NCBI GenBank assembly: GCA_017632345.1
Contig: JAGBRL010000069.1
Coordinates: 62,001 to 126,000, forward strand
DNA length: 64,000 nucleotides
Direction: 5' to 3'
DNA from: Paludibacteraceae bacterium
GTDB lineage: Bacteria > Bacteroidota > Bacteroidia > Bacteroidales > Paludibacteraceae
Shown here: in pieces, positions 36,199 to 44,456 of the stretch
How the letters are laid out: each line of letters begins with the position of its first letter
Numbering within the stretch: the stretch's first letter is position 1
Made by a program: the position numbers and the translations under genes
Notes under the pieces: model-generated
Database searches by the model: none
Told to the model about the DNA's origin: nothing
Seen by the model: the letters and a program-made list of their open reading frames with translations, nothing else

Positions 36199-36206
36199 TA
36201 CATTTG
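36199..36206 (+). promoter_or_regulatory. -7 element of the tRNA-Thr promoter
   Basis: TACATTTG, exact TAnnTTTG match, ending 11 bp before the first base of the tRNA. Confidence 0.6.
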
Positions 36207-36217
36207 CACTCGCAAAC

Positions 36218-36290
<73 letters not shown>

Positions 36291-36296
36291 CGTCTC

Positions 36297-36326
36297 AAAG
36301 CAGTTCCTTAAAGGGGCTGCTTTTTT
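36297..36326 (+). terminator. Intrinsic terminator of tRNA-Thr
   Basis: 11-bp stem AAAGCAGTTCC (36297-36307) / GGGGCTGCTTT (36313-36323, two G-T pairs) with continuing T run. Confidence 0.85.
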
Positions 36327-36352
36327 ATTTGGATAGCATCAGCCTCATAAAA

Positions 36353-36385
36353 AAAGGAGAGAAGAACAAAATTCCTCTCTCCTTT
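36353..36385 (-). terminator. Intrinsic terminator of the exbB-exbD operon
   Basis: Minus-strand stem AAAGGAGAG (36385-36377) / CTCTCCTTT (36361-36353) followed by TTTT. Confidence 0.7.
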
Positions 36386-36411
36386 GGATATGAACAAAAT
36401 TTTTAATCGTT

Positions 36412-36879
36412 TTATCTATTCTGTTTCTGAAGCGCAGTGTAAGTGATTCTCAAAGCCTGAGCATTACGCAACTCAGTCTTAACGTCTGTCACGATACCCA
36501 TCTTTGTGTTCTTGTCTATTTTAAGAGCAACCATCATCTTAGGCTGGTCTTCTTCCTTCATAGACTCACGCTCAGAGTTAATGAAAGGGCCAACCCTTTT
36601 CGGACCCTCAACGATCTGGTCGTTCAACTGAATACAAGACTCAACACCATGCTTCTTCTTATCAAGAGCCTCCCCGATGTAAATATACTTAACCAACGAC
36701 TTATTCTCCAATTTTGTCAGCTCAGTAGCCTGAGGAAAAGTCATTTTAACCTGATAAGTAACCTCCTTCATCGTAGTTGCAGTCATAAAGAAGAACAACA
36801 ACATGAACACGATATCCGGAAGAGATGCCGTACTTACAGCAGGCAACTTTTTACCACCTTTTTTTCTAAATTTAGCCAT
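36412..36879 (-). CDS. ExbD/TolR-type proton-channel partner (second copy)
   Basis: 155 residues: short basic N-terminus (AKFRKKGGKKLPAVSTASLP), one membrane helix IVFMLLFFFMTATTM (about 22-38) with the family Asp just before it (SLPDIVFM, the proton-relay aspartate), and a periplasmic domain. ExbD subunits couple proton flow through ExbB to TonB-type outer membrane transport. Its ATG overlaps the stop of the upstream exbD by one base (TAATG), so translation is coupled. Confidence 0.88.
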   Translation of the reverse strand: MAKFRKKGGKKLPAVSTASLPDIVFMLLFFFMTATTMKEVTYQVKMTFPQATELTKLENKSLVKYIYIGEALDKKKHGVESCIQLNDQIVEGPKRVGPFINSERESMKEEDQPKMMVALKIDKNTKMGIVTDVKTELRNAQALRITYTALQKQNR

Positions 36880-37472
36880 TATTTTGCTCCTCCATAATCT
36901 TTAGGCTCTGCTTCCGAAATGTTCATCGGCAAAATTTTCTTCGCCGCCTCCAATTCTTCTTCAGAAAGTTCGCTAAATTTCTTTTTAAAGTACTTTTGAG
37001 CACACTCCTCACGCATTTCGTTATATGCTGCGACTATCTCGTTCTGCACTTCCATATATGCTTCAAAACTTGTACCTCGGTCATTCTGCAAAGAAACCAC
37101 ATGATTCTTCGGAACAAGCACAACCTGTCCACCCAAATAATCAATCTTTACAGGAAGCTTCTCTGCCAAATTCCCGTCATTAGCAGGATTGCTAACGAAC
37201 TGCTTAACCTTTTCCTTCAATTCAGAAACCGGAATAGCCTCTTCTCTCACCATCAACTGATTTTTGCTATTAACAAGCACAACTAACATGTTACGCTCCT
37301 TAATCTCAGTCTTTGTGTTCTCTTTTGGAGCAGGAGGCGGAAGCCTACGCACCAAGCCCAGGTCTGTCGACATTGATGTTGTCACCAGGAAGAACACAAG
37401 AAGCAAGAACGCGATGTCGGCAGTCGAGCTCGCATTTACCTCTTCAACTTCTCTTTTCTTTCCTTTTGCCAT
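36879..37472 (-). CDS. ExbD/TolR-type proton-channel partner (first copy)
   Basis: 197 residues with N-terminal KGKKREVEEVNASSTADIAFLLLVFFLVTT: basic start, then the membrane helix with the proton-relay Asp in ADIAFLL. A longer periplasmic domain follows than in the second copy, including a charged C-terminal helix with KKKFSELSEEELEAAKKI. Two consecutive but diverged ExbD genes after ExbB are common in Bacteroidota. It starts 16 bp after the stop of the orphan membrane protein gene. Confidence 0.88.
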   Translation of the reverse strand: MAKGKKREVEEVNASSTADIAFLLLVFFLVTTSMSTDLGLVRRLPPPAPKENTKTEIKERNMLVVLVNSKNQLMVREEAIPVSELKEKVKQFVSNPANDGNLAEKLPVKIDYLGGQVVLVPKNHVVSLQNDRGTSFEAYMEVQNEIVAAYNEMREECAQKYFKKKFSELSEEELEAAKKILPMNISEAEPKDYGGAK

Positions 37473-37488
37473 CTAACACAAATTTTAA

Positions 37489-37953
37489 TTATTTTATTAT
37501 TTTCTTAAAAAATCCTCCGAGCAAAGCTGCAAGCGCACCGATGAACAAAAGAGTATAAGTTGAATACAAGCACATGTCAGTCACCTTCAACCAGAAAGGA
37601 TCTTTGTTGTCTGTTCCTTCGTAACCCATAATCGCCATCTCAGAACCATCTCCAAGCAAATAAGTCACAAGCAAAAGGACAAGCAAAGAGACGAACACCA
37701 CCGCTGTCTTAATTGCATTCTGCGGATTCTTCTGCAAATTGATAAGGAACGAAGAACCTGCAGAGATAACAGTTGCCAAACACACAAAACCTACAAGAGC
37801 ATACGTCCAGAACAAGAATATTGACGTATTCACCGGCTCATCAAATTTCTCTTTATTATAAATCACCTCCTCGCTTCCGCCCAAGCAGAAAAGAGCTATG
37901 ATGATAAGAGAAATCGCAGCCAATACGTAAAACACTATTGAATTTACCTTCAT
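37489..37953 (-). CDS. Conserved-position membrane protein between exbB and exbD
   Basis: 154 residues, four predicted membrane helices (about 6-24, 44-66, 82-100, 127-148) and few charges; no named family recognised. It lies between exbB (34 bp upstream) and exbD (16 bp downstream) in one transcript, an arrangement I know from other Bacteroidales, so it probably belongs to the proton-channel complex. Role unknown. Confidence 0.75.
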   Translation of the reverse strand: MKVNSIVFYVLAAISLIIIALFCLGGSEEVIYNKEKFDEPVNTSIFLFWTYALVGFVCLATVISAGSSFLINLQKNPQNAIKTAVVFVSLLVLLLVTYLLGDGSEMAIMGYEGTDNKDPFWLKVTDMCLYSTYTLLFIGALAALLGGFFKKIIK

Positions 37954-37987
37954 CTTTTTTTAATTTGAAGTTAATTACGCTTTTTTA

Positions 37988-38848
37988 TTATTTTCTTGAC
38001 TGTTCGTACTTAACGATGATGTCAAGCAAAGAGATTGAAGAGTCTTCCATATCTGTTGTAAGAGCCTCAATCTTAGTCAAGATAAAGTTCAAGAATACCT
38101 GAAGGATCATAGCGACGATCAAACCTAACACAGTAGTCAAAAGGGCAACCTTGATACCACCAGCAACGACAGTAGCCGAGATGTCACCAACCTGCTGGAT
38201 TTTGTCGAACGCCTGAATCATACCGATTACAGTACCCATGAATCCCAACATCGGAGCAAGAGCGATACACAAAGAAATCCAAGTAACGTTCTTTTCCAAA
38301 AGACCCATCTGAACACCACCGTAAGAAACTACAGATTTTTCTACTGCGTCAGCTCCTTCTTCCACACGAGAAAGACCCTGATAGAAAATAGAAGCGATAG
38401 GACCTCTTGCATTGCGAGCGATATCCTTAGCGCCTTCCACATCACCGTTTTCCATAGCGTCTTCAATCTTAGCCAACAAAGCCTTAGAGTTGATTGAAGC
38501 AAGGCTCAAATAGATGATACGTTCGATAGCCAAAGCCAAACCTATGATAAGACATACAACAACGCATGCCATAAACCCTGCACCACCTTCGATGAACTTA
38601 GTCTTCAAAACCTTGTGCATGCTCTGTTCGCCCGGAGCGTTACCTTCGTTAGCTGCAACCTGAGCTTTTGGTTCTTCAACCTTAGCTTGTGGAGCTTCTT
38701 CCTGAGCCGGAGCTTCTTCCTGAGCTGGTTCTTCAGCCACCTGTTCTGTAGCCTGATCTTCTACCACTTCGTCCTGAGCAAAAACGGCTGAAGTTGTACC
38801 CAAAAGAGCAACCCCCATAATCGCTAATACTGCAAATACCTTTTTCAT
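37988..38848 (-). CDS. ExbB/TolQ/MotA-type proton channel
   Basis: 286 residues. It begins with a cleavable-looking signal peptide (MKKVFAVLAIMGVALLGTTSAVFAQ) and an unusual acidic Gln/Glu/Ala/Pro-rich linker (about 26-75, EEAPAQEEAP-type repeats), then the three-helix channel core: first helix FMACVVVCLIIGLALAIERII, then LEKNVTWISLCIALAPMLGFMGTVIGMIQAFD and VAGGIKVALLTTVLGLIVAMILQV, the MotA/TolQ/ExbB signature region. First gene of the exbB-orphan-exbD-exbD operon that likely energises TonB-dependent transport. Confidence 0.9.
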   Translation of the reverse strand: MKKVFAVLAIMGVALLGTTSAVFAQDEVVEDQATEQVAEEPAQEEAPAQEEAPQAKVEEPKAQVAANEGNAPGEQSMHKVLKTKFIEGGAGFMACVVVCLIIGLALAIERIIYLSLASINSKALLAKIEDAMENGDVEGAKDIARNARGPIASIFYQGLSRVEEGADAVEKSVVSYGGVQMGLLEKNVTWISLCIALAPMLGFMGTVIGMIQAFDKIQQVGDISATVVAGGIKVALLTTVLGLIVAMILQVFLNFILTKIEALTTDMEDSSISLLDIIVKYEQSRK

Positions 38849-38906
38849 TTTTCTTGAGATTAGTTATTAATTTTACTTGTTTATAATTTTTTAATTTTAA
38901 AAAAAG

Positions 38907-38994
38907 CGGAGAGAACGAGATTCGAACTCGTGATACGCTTTTGGCGCATACACGCTTTCCAGGCGTGCCTCTTCAACCACTCGAGCATCTCTCC
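38907..38994 (-). tRNA. tRNA-Ser (anticodon GGA)
   Basis: 88-nt class II tRNA. Acceptor stem GGAGAGA/TCTCTCC, anticodon stem CACGC/GCGTG with loop CTGGAAA (anticodon GGA), long variable arm with ATGCGC/GCGTAT-type pairing, T arm ACGAG-TTCGAAT-CTCGT, discriminator G. CCA not encoded. It lies upstream of exbB on the same strand. Confidence 0.95.
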
Positions 38995-39212
38995 TAAAAA
39001 TTTGAGCCGCAAATTACAAAAAAAATAGAAACAAACACATTTTTAAGCAAGAAAAATCACTTAACAACGCAAAATATTCCCTTTCCTTCCCCTTTTGCTT
39101 CTCTTTATTCCCTGTCAAAAGAATAAAACTTCAAATTGCGAGCAAATTTCTACATTTTTTTGTTTTTATCAAACTTTTTCACGTTTTTTTTTCCATTAAT
39201 TCAAAACAAACA
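38995..39212. other. AT-rich gap between the tatD stop and tRNA-Ser
   Basis: 218 bp, strongly AT-rich, no ORF or clear -7 element; it must contain the tRNA-Ser promoter on the minus strand. A partial CAAATTA (reverse of TAATTTG) at about 39010 is the nearest candidate. Confidence 0.35.
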
Positions 39213-39986
39213 TCAAACTTCAAATATTTTTTCAGCGTTCTGAGTCGTGCATTGAGCAACAAGTTCCACAGTCACGCCTTTGATCTCGGCTATTTTCTGC
39301 GCTGTGTGGACTATGTATGCAGACTCGTTCCTCCTCCCTCTGTGCGGGACAGGAGTCAGATATGGAGAGTCCGTCTCCAGCACAAGCCTTTCCAGCGGAA
39401 CATTCTCAAGCACTGCCGGCAGCGTTGATTTCTTAAACGTGACGACACCGTTAATGCCTAGCCAGAAGTCGCCTAAAGAACTTATCACCTCGACATCATC
39501 TGCAGACCCGCCGAAACTGTGGAAGATGCCCCTGAGCTTTGTCTTGTCGAACTTGCGCAGGCTTGCCACAATCTCCGGGAACGCCTCCCGACAATGTATC
39601 ACAATTGGCAAGGATCTGGATATTGCCAAATCAACCTGCGTTTCAAAAGCCTCTGCCTGTTCCTTCACAAAGGTTTTGTCCCAATACAAGTCTATGCCAA
39701 TCTCTCCCACACCGCAATAATCCCGAGCTTCAAAACAGCGAGCCACAACCTCAAGCTCTTCTTTATAGTTTTCCTTCACGCTCGTGGGGTGCAGACCCAT
39801 CAAAGCATGGAAACGGCCAGGCTCGGCTGCCTCCAATTCGTGCATCTCATCTATCGTAGAACTGTCTATGTTAGGCAAAAAGACGTGCTCCACCCCCGCC
39901 TGTTTCAGTCTTTCGACCACCAGTTCCAAATCTTCGCCAAAATCCTCCTTCAGATATATGTGCGAATGCGTGTCTATCAAGTTCAT
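39213..39986 (-). CDS. TatD-family metal-dependent deoxyribonuclease/hydrolase
   Basis: 257-residue TIM-barrel hydrolase of the TatD family. Metal ligands: DTHSHIY near residue 4 (HxH), the glutamate in GVGEIGIDLYWDKT (near 90), histidines in IVIHCREAF and GIFHSFGGS, and the Asp in LVLETDSPYLTP (near 203), followed by HRGRRNE. TatD enzymes act in DNA repair and quality control. I start at 39986 (MNLIDTHSHIY..); the frame continues 27 codons upstream through the promoter region without support. Divergent from the TPR gene. Confidence 0.9.
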   Translation of the reverse strand: MNLIDTHSHIYLKEDFGEDLELVVERLKQAGVEHVFLPNIDSSTIDEMHELEAAEPGRFHALMGLHPTSVKENYKEELEVVARCFEARDYCGVGEIGIDLYWDKTFVKEQAEAFETQVDLAISRSLPIVIHCREAFPEIVASLRKFDKTKLRGIFHSFGGSADDVEVISSLGDFWLGINGVVTFKKSTLPAVLENVPLERLVLETDSPYLTPVPHRGRRNESAYIVHTAQKIAEIKGVTVELVAQCTTQNAEKIFEV

Positions 39987-40064
39987 ATTCCTAAATTCAT
40001 TACCAGCTCCGACCGAAAAGCGTTTCCGCCGACTAAAATTCAGTCTCGCATAAAAATTGTGCCA

Positions 40065-40072
40065 CAAATTTA
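40065..40072 (-). promoter_or_regulatory. -7 element of the tatD promoter
   Basis: Minus-strand TAAATTTG, exact consensus, 79 bp upstream of the chosen tatD start; this supports the downstream start at 39986. Confidence 0.5.
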
Positions 40073-40094
40073 ATCTAAATTCTAATTAAAAAAT

Positions 40095-40102
40095 TAATTT
40101 TG
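40095..40102 (+). promoter_or_regulatory. -7 element of the TPR-protein promoter
   Basis: TAATTTTG, exact TAnnTTTG match, 18 bp upstream of the ATG at 40120. Confidence 0.5.
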
Positions 40103-40119
40103 CGTATTAACTTTACAAG

Positions 40120-42327
40120 ATGACACATAAAGAGATTATTTCGACATACAGAGAGATTTGCAATCTCATCTTGAACAGACAGATAAAGTCTTCGTTTGAC
40201 AAACTTGACGTGCTTGTGTCGAGCCTGCAGAACGGCACATGGGCAGACCGCAAAGAGGAACTTGAAACCAACTATAAATTCATGCTGCAATACACAGCCA
40301 ACGGAGTTTCCGACCCTCAGCAAGAGAGCATATACGCTAATATCCAGCTGCAAGCCCTGGACTTGGCAGACTGCGTGACCGACGCGCTTCTGGAACGAGA
40401 CTCTTCAAATTTCGTCTATTCACAGAAACGAATATTCTGCATAAATAGCCAGCCCGACATAGAGTCCATAATAAAAGAGCTGGAGAGCTTTCAGCTGAAC
40501 GAGTCGCTCGCCGACCTGCTTCAGGAGAGCCAGATTGCAAGCAACGAAGACTACTGCAAAAACCACGACAGGCTTCTGTCCGGCACGTTCAACAGGCTTT
40601 GGCTCACGTCCAAATACAAGTCTGACGAGACGGAACTGTGCCGAAGGCTTCTTGAAAGCCCGTCTTTTGACGTCACAGACAAATGCGTGCTGGTGTCTGC
40701 CGTAACGCTGGGGCTGATGCAGATGTTCGACGAGGCGAAATTCAACATTCTGTTCAAAGCCTTCGGCGACAGCGACGCGCTAATTAGGCAAAGGGCGTTG
40801 GTCGGAATACTTCTCTGCTTGTACATCTATCAGAAACGCCTTGAATTGTACCCAAATGTAACGGGACAATTCAGCTGCATACTTGCAGACAAGTCTAATG
40901 TCGGCAATGTCAAAAACACCGTCATACAAATAATAAGGAGCAAAGAGACCGAAGGGCTAACGAAAAAAATCAAAGAGGAGTTCATCCCTGACATGATGAA
41001 GGTCAGCCCAATAATTCAGGAGAAAATAAATCTGAAGGACCTGATGGACGAGTCTCTTTTTGTAGATAAAAACCCCGAATGGGAAGAGTTGTTTGACAAG
41101 AACGGAATCACAGACAAAATCAACCAGTTCACAGAGCTTCAGATAGAGGGGGCGGACGTGTTTTTGGGCACATTCTCTTCAATGAAGAACTACCCGTTCT
41201 TCTACGACATCTGCAACTGGTTTCTGCCGTTCAAAGCAACACACTCTGCTGTCAAAGAGCTGTTTAAGGACAAGGAAATAGAAAACGCATTCATGCCGAT
41301 GATGCGGGCTTCTCTGCTTTGCAATTCGGACAAATACTCCCTGATTCTCAGCCTGCTTGAGCTGCCGGCATCTTACAAAGAGATGATGATGAAGTCGCTC
41401 AATATGCAGAAAGGGCAATTGGAGGACATGGCTGCTGACGACAAGATTCTGCAGAAGTTCAACAACGCAAACACAATCACAAATCAGTACGTGCAGGACT
41501 TGTACCGATTCTTCAGGCTTCACAGCCGCAAAAAGGAGTTTTCCGACCCGTTCAAACTATCTTTCAAGTTTCATAAACTTCCGTCTTTCCAAGATATAGA
41601 AGACAGGGCTTCGGTCATACGCTTCTGGGGCGAGTTCTTTTTCAGCAAAAACTTTTTTGAAGAGGCTCTTTCCGTGTTCGAAGAGCTTAAACAGGAGTAC
41701 CCGCTCGATGCCGAACTGCATCAGAAGACAGGGTATTGCTACCAGCAGGCGCTTGAGTTCGAAAAGGCTATAGAATGTTACAGACAGGCTTATCTGATAA
41801 AGCCTGACAATATATGGAGCTTGAAAAAAATAGCGTTCTGCTACAGAAAACTTGGCGACTCGCAAAATGCGCTGAACGCCTATCTTGACGCGGAACATAT
41901 TGAGCCGGACGACCTTTCGCTACAGCTAAACATCGGACAATGTCACTTGGAGCTGAAGCAATACGAAGAGGCGTTGTCGGTATTCTTCAAGATAGAGTAT
42001 CTGTCGCCTAACAACCCGAAAGTAAGACGTTCCATAGCCCTATGCTCCTTCTTGACCGGCAAGGTGGAGCAGGCAAAAAAATATTACAACAAAATAGAAG
42101 ATAAAACTTACAACGACTGGATAAACATAGGACATACGGAACTTTGCCTGAACAACAGGAACGAAGCTGTGGCCGCCTACGCGCAAAGCATGCGCATGCT
42201 TAACGGGAATACAGACAAATTTGACGAGATATTCAGCTACGACAAGGAGTATCTGCTTCAGAACGGCGTGAATCCGGACGAGCTGCCTCTAATACTGGAC
42301 AAAGCCAGATACGAGGCGCAATGCTAA
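40120..42327 (+). CDS. TPR-repeat protein
   Basis: 735 residues, no signal peptide, so probably cytoplasmic. The first 500 residues are helical and not recognised; the C-terminal part (about 525-690) is a run of four or more tetratricopeptide repeats, for example LHQKTGYCYQQALEFEKAIE, WSLKKIAFCYRKLGDSQNAL and LQLNIGQCHLELKQYEEALS. TPR arrays bind other proteins; the partner is unknown. Monocistronic. The space after it contains an interleaved-stem RNA motif (42362-42432). Confidence 0.85.
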   Translation: MTHKEIISTYREICNLILNRQIKSSFDKLDVLVSSLQNGTWADRKEELETNYKFMLQYTANGVSDPQQESIYANIQLQALDLADCVTDALLERDSSNFVYSQKRIFCINSQPDIESIIKELESFQLNESLADLLQESQIASNEDYCKNHDRLLSGTFNRLWLTSKYKSDETELCRRLLESPSFDVTDKCVLVSAVTLGLMQMFDEAKFNILFKAFGDSDALIRQRALVGILLCLYIYQKRLELYPNVTGQFSCILADKSNVGNVKNTVIQIIRSKETEGLTKKIKEEFIPDMMKVSPIIQEKINLKDLMDESLFVDKNPEWEELFDKNGITDKINQFTELQIEGADVFLGTFSSMKNYPFFYDICNWFLPFKATHSAVKELFKDKEIENAFMPMMRASLLCNSDKYSLILSLLELPASYKEMMMKSLNMQKGQLEDMAADDKILQKFNNANTITNQYVQDLYRFFRLHSRKKEFSDPFKLSFKFHKLPSFQDIEDRASVIRFWGEFFFSKNFFEEALSVFEELKQEYPLDAELHQKTGYCYQQALEFEKAIECYRQAYLIKPDNIWSLKKIAFCYRKLGDSQNALNAYLDAEHIEPDDLSLQLNIGQCHLELKQYEEALSVFFKIEYLSPNNPKVRRSIALCSFLTGKVEQAKKYYNKIEDKTYNDWINIGHTELCLNNRNEAVAAYAQSMRMLNGNTDKFDEIFSYDKEYLLQNGVNPDELPLILDKARYEAQC

Positions 42328-42361
42328 CGCGACTCATGCGATTCAGGTCAAAGATGCACAA

Positions 42362-42432
42362 CAGGCTTTGCGCTATTACTTTTTGCAGTTTTCTGGAATT
42401 TTGTTTCGGAAGCCTGCTTTATACATAGCGCA
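42362..42432. other. Interleaved inverted repeats (possible pseudoknot) between convergent genes
   Basis: A contiguous 15-base segment (42362-42376) pairs in two parts with two separate downstream segments: CAGGCTT (42362-42368) with AAGCCTG (42410-42416), and TGCGCTAT (42369-42376) with ATAGCGCA (42425-42432). All 15 pairs are Watson-Crick. The order A-B-A'-B' is the geometry of an H-type pseudoknot, not of nested hairpins. It fills most of the 116-bp gap between the TPR gene and the GH9 gene. Confidence 0.45.
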
Positions 42433-42443
42433 GCCGGTTGGAT

Positions 42444-44147
42444 TTACTGAAACTTCACAAGATTCACTAACCACACAAACGGGGCGTTCCAATTTATCGC
42501 GATTTCGTTAGTGGAATAGCTGCACGACTCGTCTAAGTACATACGTGCCGGATATACCAGCGACGGATAATTTGACTTGCCGCAATCCATCACCTGATTA
42601 GGGTTAGGCCCGCCGACAAGACAGCCCGGCACCGGCGCCTCTATACCATCTGAATAAGAACGGCGGTCGTGCAGATTCATCGGCGACTTGCTGCCGAACC
42701 CTGTGACAAAACAATAATCAGTGGAGTTCCGTCCCAGAAGATAGTCCAGACACGCCTGCGCGCCATCTTTGTACGACTCCTCGCCAAGTCGGTCTCCGGC
42801 AACGCCAAGCAGGACACCATTCATCGCGATTGTCCCGTTACTACCCCAGTCAAACTTCTTCAAAGGAATTTTTCCTGCCGAATGATAATACTGTTTATAT
42901 ACAACATCAGAAAGGCTCTTAAACTTACGTCTCAGCTGATCCTTTTCAACAAACTTCGGCAAACTTTCCAGATTAACAATCAGAGAAAGCAGACCAAGCC
43001 CGTTCACATTGTTCCACGCCGGCGAGCTGAACTTAGAAAAGAAGTCCAGTTTATCGAAAAAGCGTCTCTCTCCCGTCGTTATCAAAAGTTCCGAAGCCGC
43101 CCAGAACACCTCATCTTTCATATCGTCATCAACAAAGTCGCCGGTAGTCACATCTTTCGGATTCACGAACAACACGTTAGGATTCTTCTCCGCCCAGTTC
43201 CAAGCCCTTAGCGAAGCCTTCAGCAACGTTTTCGAATAACCTCCGGTAATATCATCATAAGGCTTAAACACACGAGACGCCATGGCCGTCACCGCAGCAA
43301 AGTCAAGAGCCGCAGAGGTAGAGCGTCCAATCATAAACCTGTCCGCCTCATCCTTATGCGGCATCATCAAGTCAGAAAACCGCAAAGTGGAGACTTTAAA
43401 GTACACACTGCCGTCGAAAGGCTCCTGCATTGTCAGCAGCCAGTCAAGCTCCCACTTGAGTTCATTGAGAATATCAGGCAAAGAGTCTCCGCTCTCAGGA
43501 ATATTCATACACTGCTTTTTAAAATGTTCCGGGAACATTTCGTAAGCCGCCATCAGCGAGTGAGCCGAAAACGCCGCAGTCACCACATACTTGCTAAAAT
43601 CGCTGTCATACCATCCTTTGGGCGAAGAAAGCACACTCTCCGCATGGCGATTCTCAGAACTGACCTCCCTATGCAAAAAAACCATAGTGTCCGGATGCCC
43701 CATAGGCCGCGAATAGTCAACACCCTTGAAGGTAGCATACTCCGATTTAATTTCGGACGAAGCCCTCCACAAATAAAAAGCCTTCTGAGACCAAAACGCA
43801 AGCGAGTCATAAACGGTTGAGTCCGAGACTATAAAAGTGTGCGACCGTTCGCCACCCGTCTGTATGTAGAACTTGCCCTTTCTGCTGAAATCTGAAAAAT
43901 CGACAAACTGCACAGTCTCGCCAGACGCGCTCCAACGGCGACCAACAGGAGCGTCCGCATCATACACAATAGCGTCGGTCTCCGCGCTTCTAATCAGGAA
44001 CTCGTCCGCCTCAAGATCAGACAACATTGCGACCTTACGCCCGTCAACACAATACCCGACCTGATTCACATGGATGAAATTCTGAGCTAATGCGACCTGA
44101 GCAAACACAGCCCCAAAAAATATTATTATGGACAAAAAAAACCTCAT
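42444..44147 (-). CDS. Glycoside hydrolase family 9 protein with N-terminal cellulase Ig-like domain
   Basis: 567-residue secreted enzyme. A signal peptide (MRFFLSIIIFFGAVFAQVALAQ) is followed by the CelD-N Ig-like domain (FIHVNQVGYCVDGRKVAMLS.. , about 23-105) and a GH9 alpha-toroid. GH9 signatures seen: the C-terminal acid region STNEIAINWNAPFVWLV (catalytic Glu near 553), LHDRRSYSDG and VGGPN. The catalytic-base region reads GWYDSDFSKYV (near 176) where GH9 enzymes usually have WxDAGDxxKY, one residue shorter. Likely target is a beta-glucan such as cellulose or oligosaccharides from it. Start taken at 44147; an ATG at 44153 is equally possible. Confidence 0.85.
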   Translation of the reverse strand: MRFFLSIIIFFGAVFAQVALAQNFIHVNQVGYCVDGRKVAMLSDLEADEFLIRSAETDAIVYDADAPVGRRWSASGETVQFVDFSDFSRKGKFYIQTGGERSHTFIVSDSTVYDSLAFWSQKAFYLWRASSEIKSEYATFKGVDYSRPMGHPDTMVFLHREVSSENRHAESVLSSPKGWYDSDFSKYVVTAAFSAHSLMAAYEMFPEHFKKQCMNIPESGDSLPDILNELKWELDWLLTMQEPFDGSVYFKVSTLRFSDLMMPHKDEADRFMIGRSTSAALDFAAVTAMASRVFKPYDDITGGYSKTLLKASLRAWNWAEKNPNVLFVNPKDVTTGDFVDDDMKDEVFWAASELLITTGERRFFDKLDFFSKFSSPAWNNVNGLGLLSLIVNLESLPKFVEKDQLRRKFKSLSDVVYKQYYHSAGKIPLKKFDWGSNGTIAMNGVLLGVAGDRLGEESYKDGAQACLDYLLGRNSTDYCFVTGFGSKSPMNLHDRRSYSDGIEAPVPGCLVGGPNPNQVMDCGKSNYPSLVYPARMYLDESCSYSTNEIAINWNAPFVWLVNLVKFQ

Positions 44148-44456
44148 AATCATTGAGCATTTACGTTCAAAGTGCCAGAACCAACAACCGTCCGATACTG
44201 TTTCAGACCAAACGACCGCTGCAACAAAGCAATCCGCCAGCCCGAAAACCCAACGCGTTATATTCAAGCAAAGCAACTTCTATAAATTAACCGTTGTCTA
44301 TCGCGCCAATATTTGTTCAGTCTCGAAACCCGAATCAGAATCTTCCTAAACAAAAAGCCTTTCAAGACCATATCGCCTAATTTATAGAAGTTGCCTAATC
44401 TTACATACAATGAAGGGAAGATGAAAAATTACAAATTGACACTCTATCCCACAAAA
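44148..44456. other. Region between the lepA stop and the GH9 start
   Basis: 309 bp, no supported ORF. Its centre is the 122-bp element with 17-bp inverted repeats (44273-44394). No intrinsic terminator for lepA and no consensus promoter for the GH9 gene are visible. Confidence 0.5.
44273..44394. repeat. 122-bp element with perfect 17-bp terminal inverted repeats
   Basis: GCAACTTCTATAAATTA (44273-44289) is the exact reverse complement of TAATTTATAGAAGTTGC (44378-44394). The 88-bp interior has no ORF. No target-site duplication is evident at the ends. Consistent with a MITE-like element or a long stem in the GH9 mRNA leader. Confidence 0.5.
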
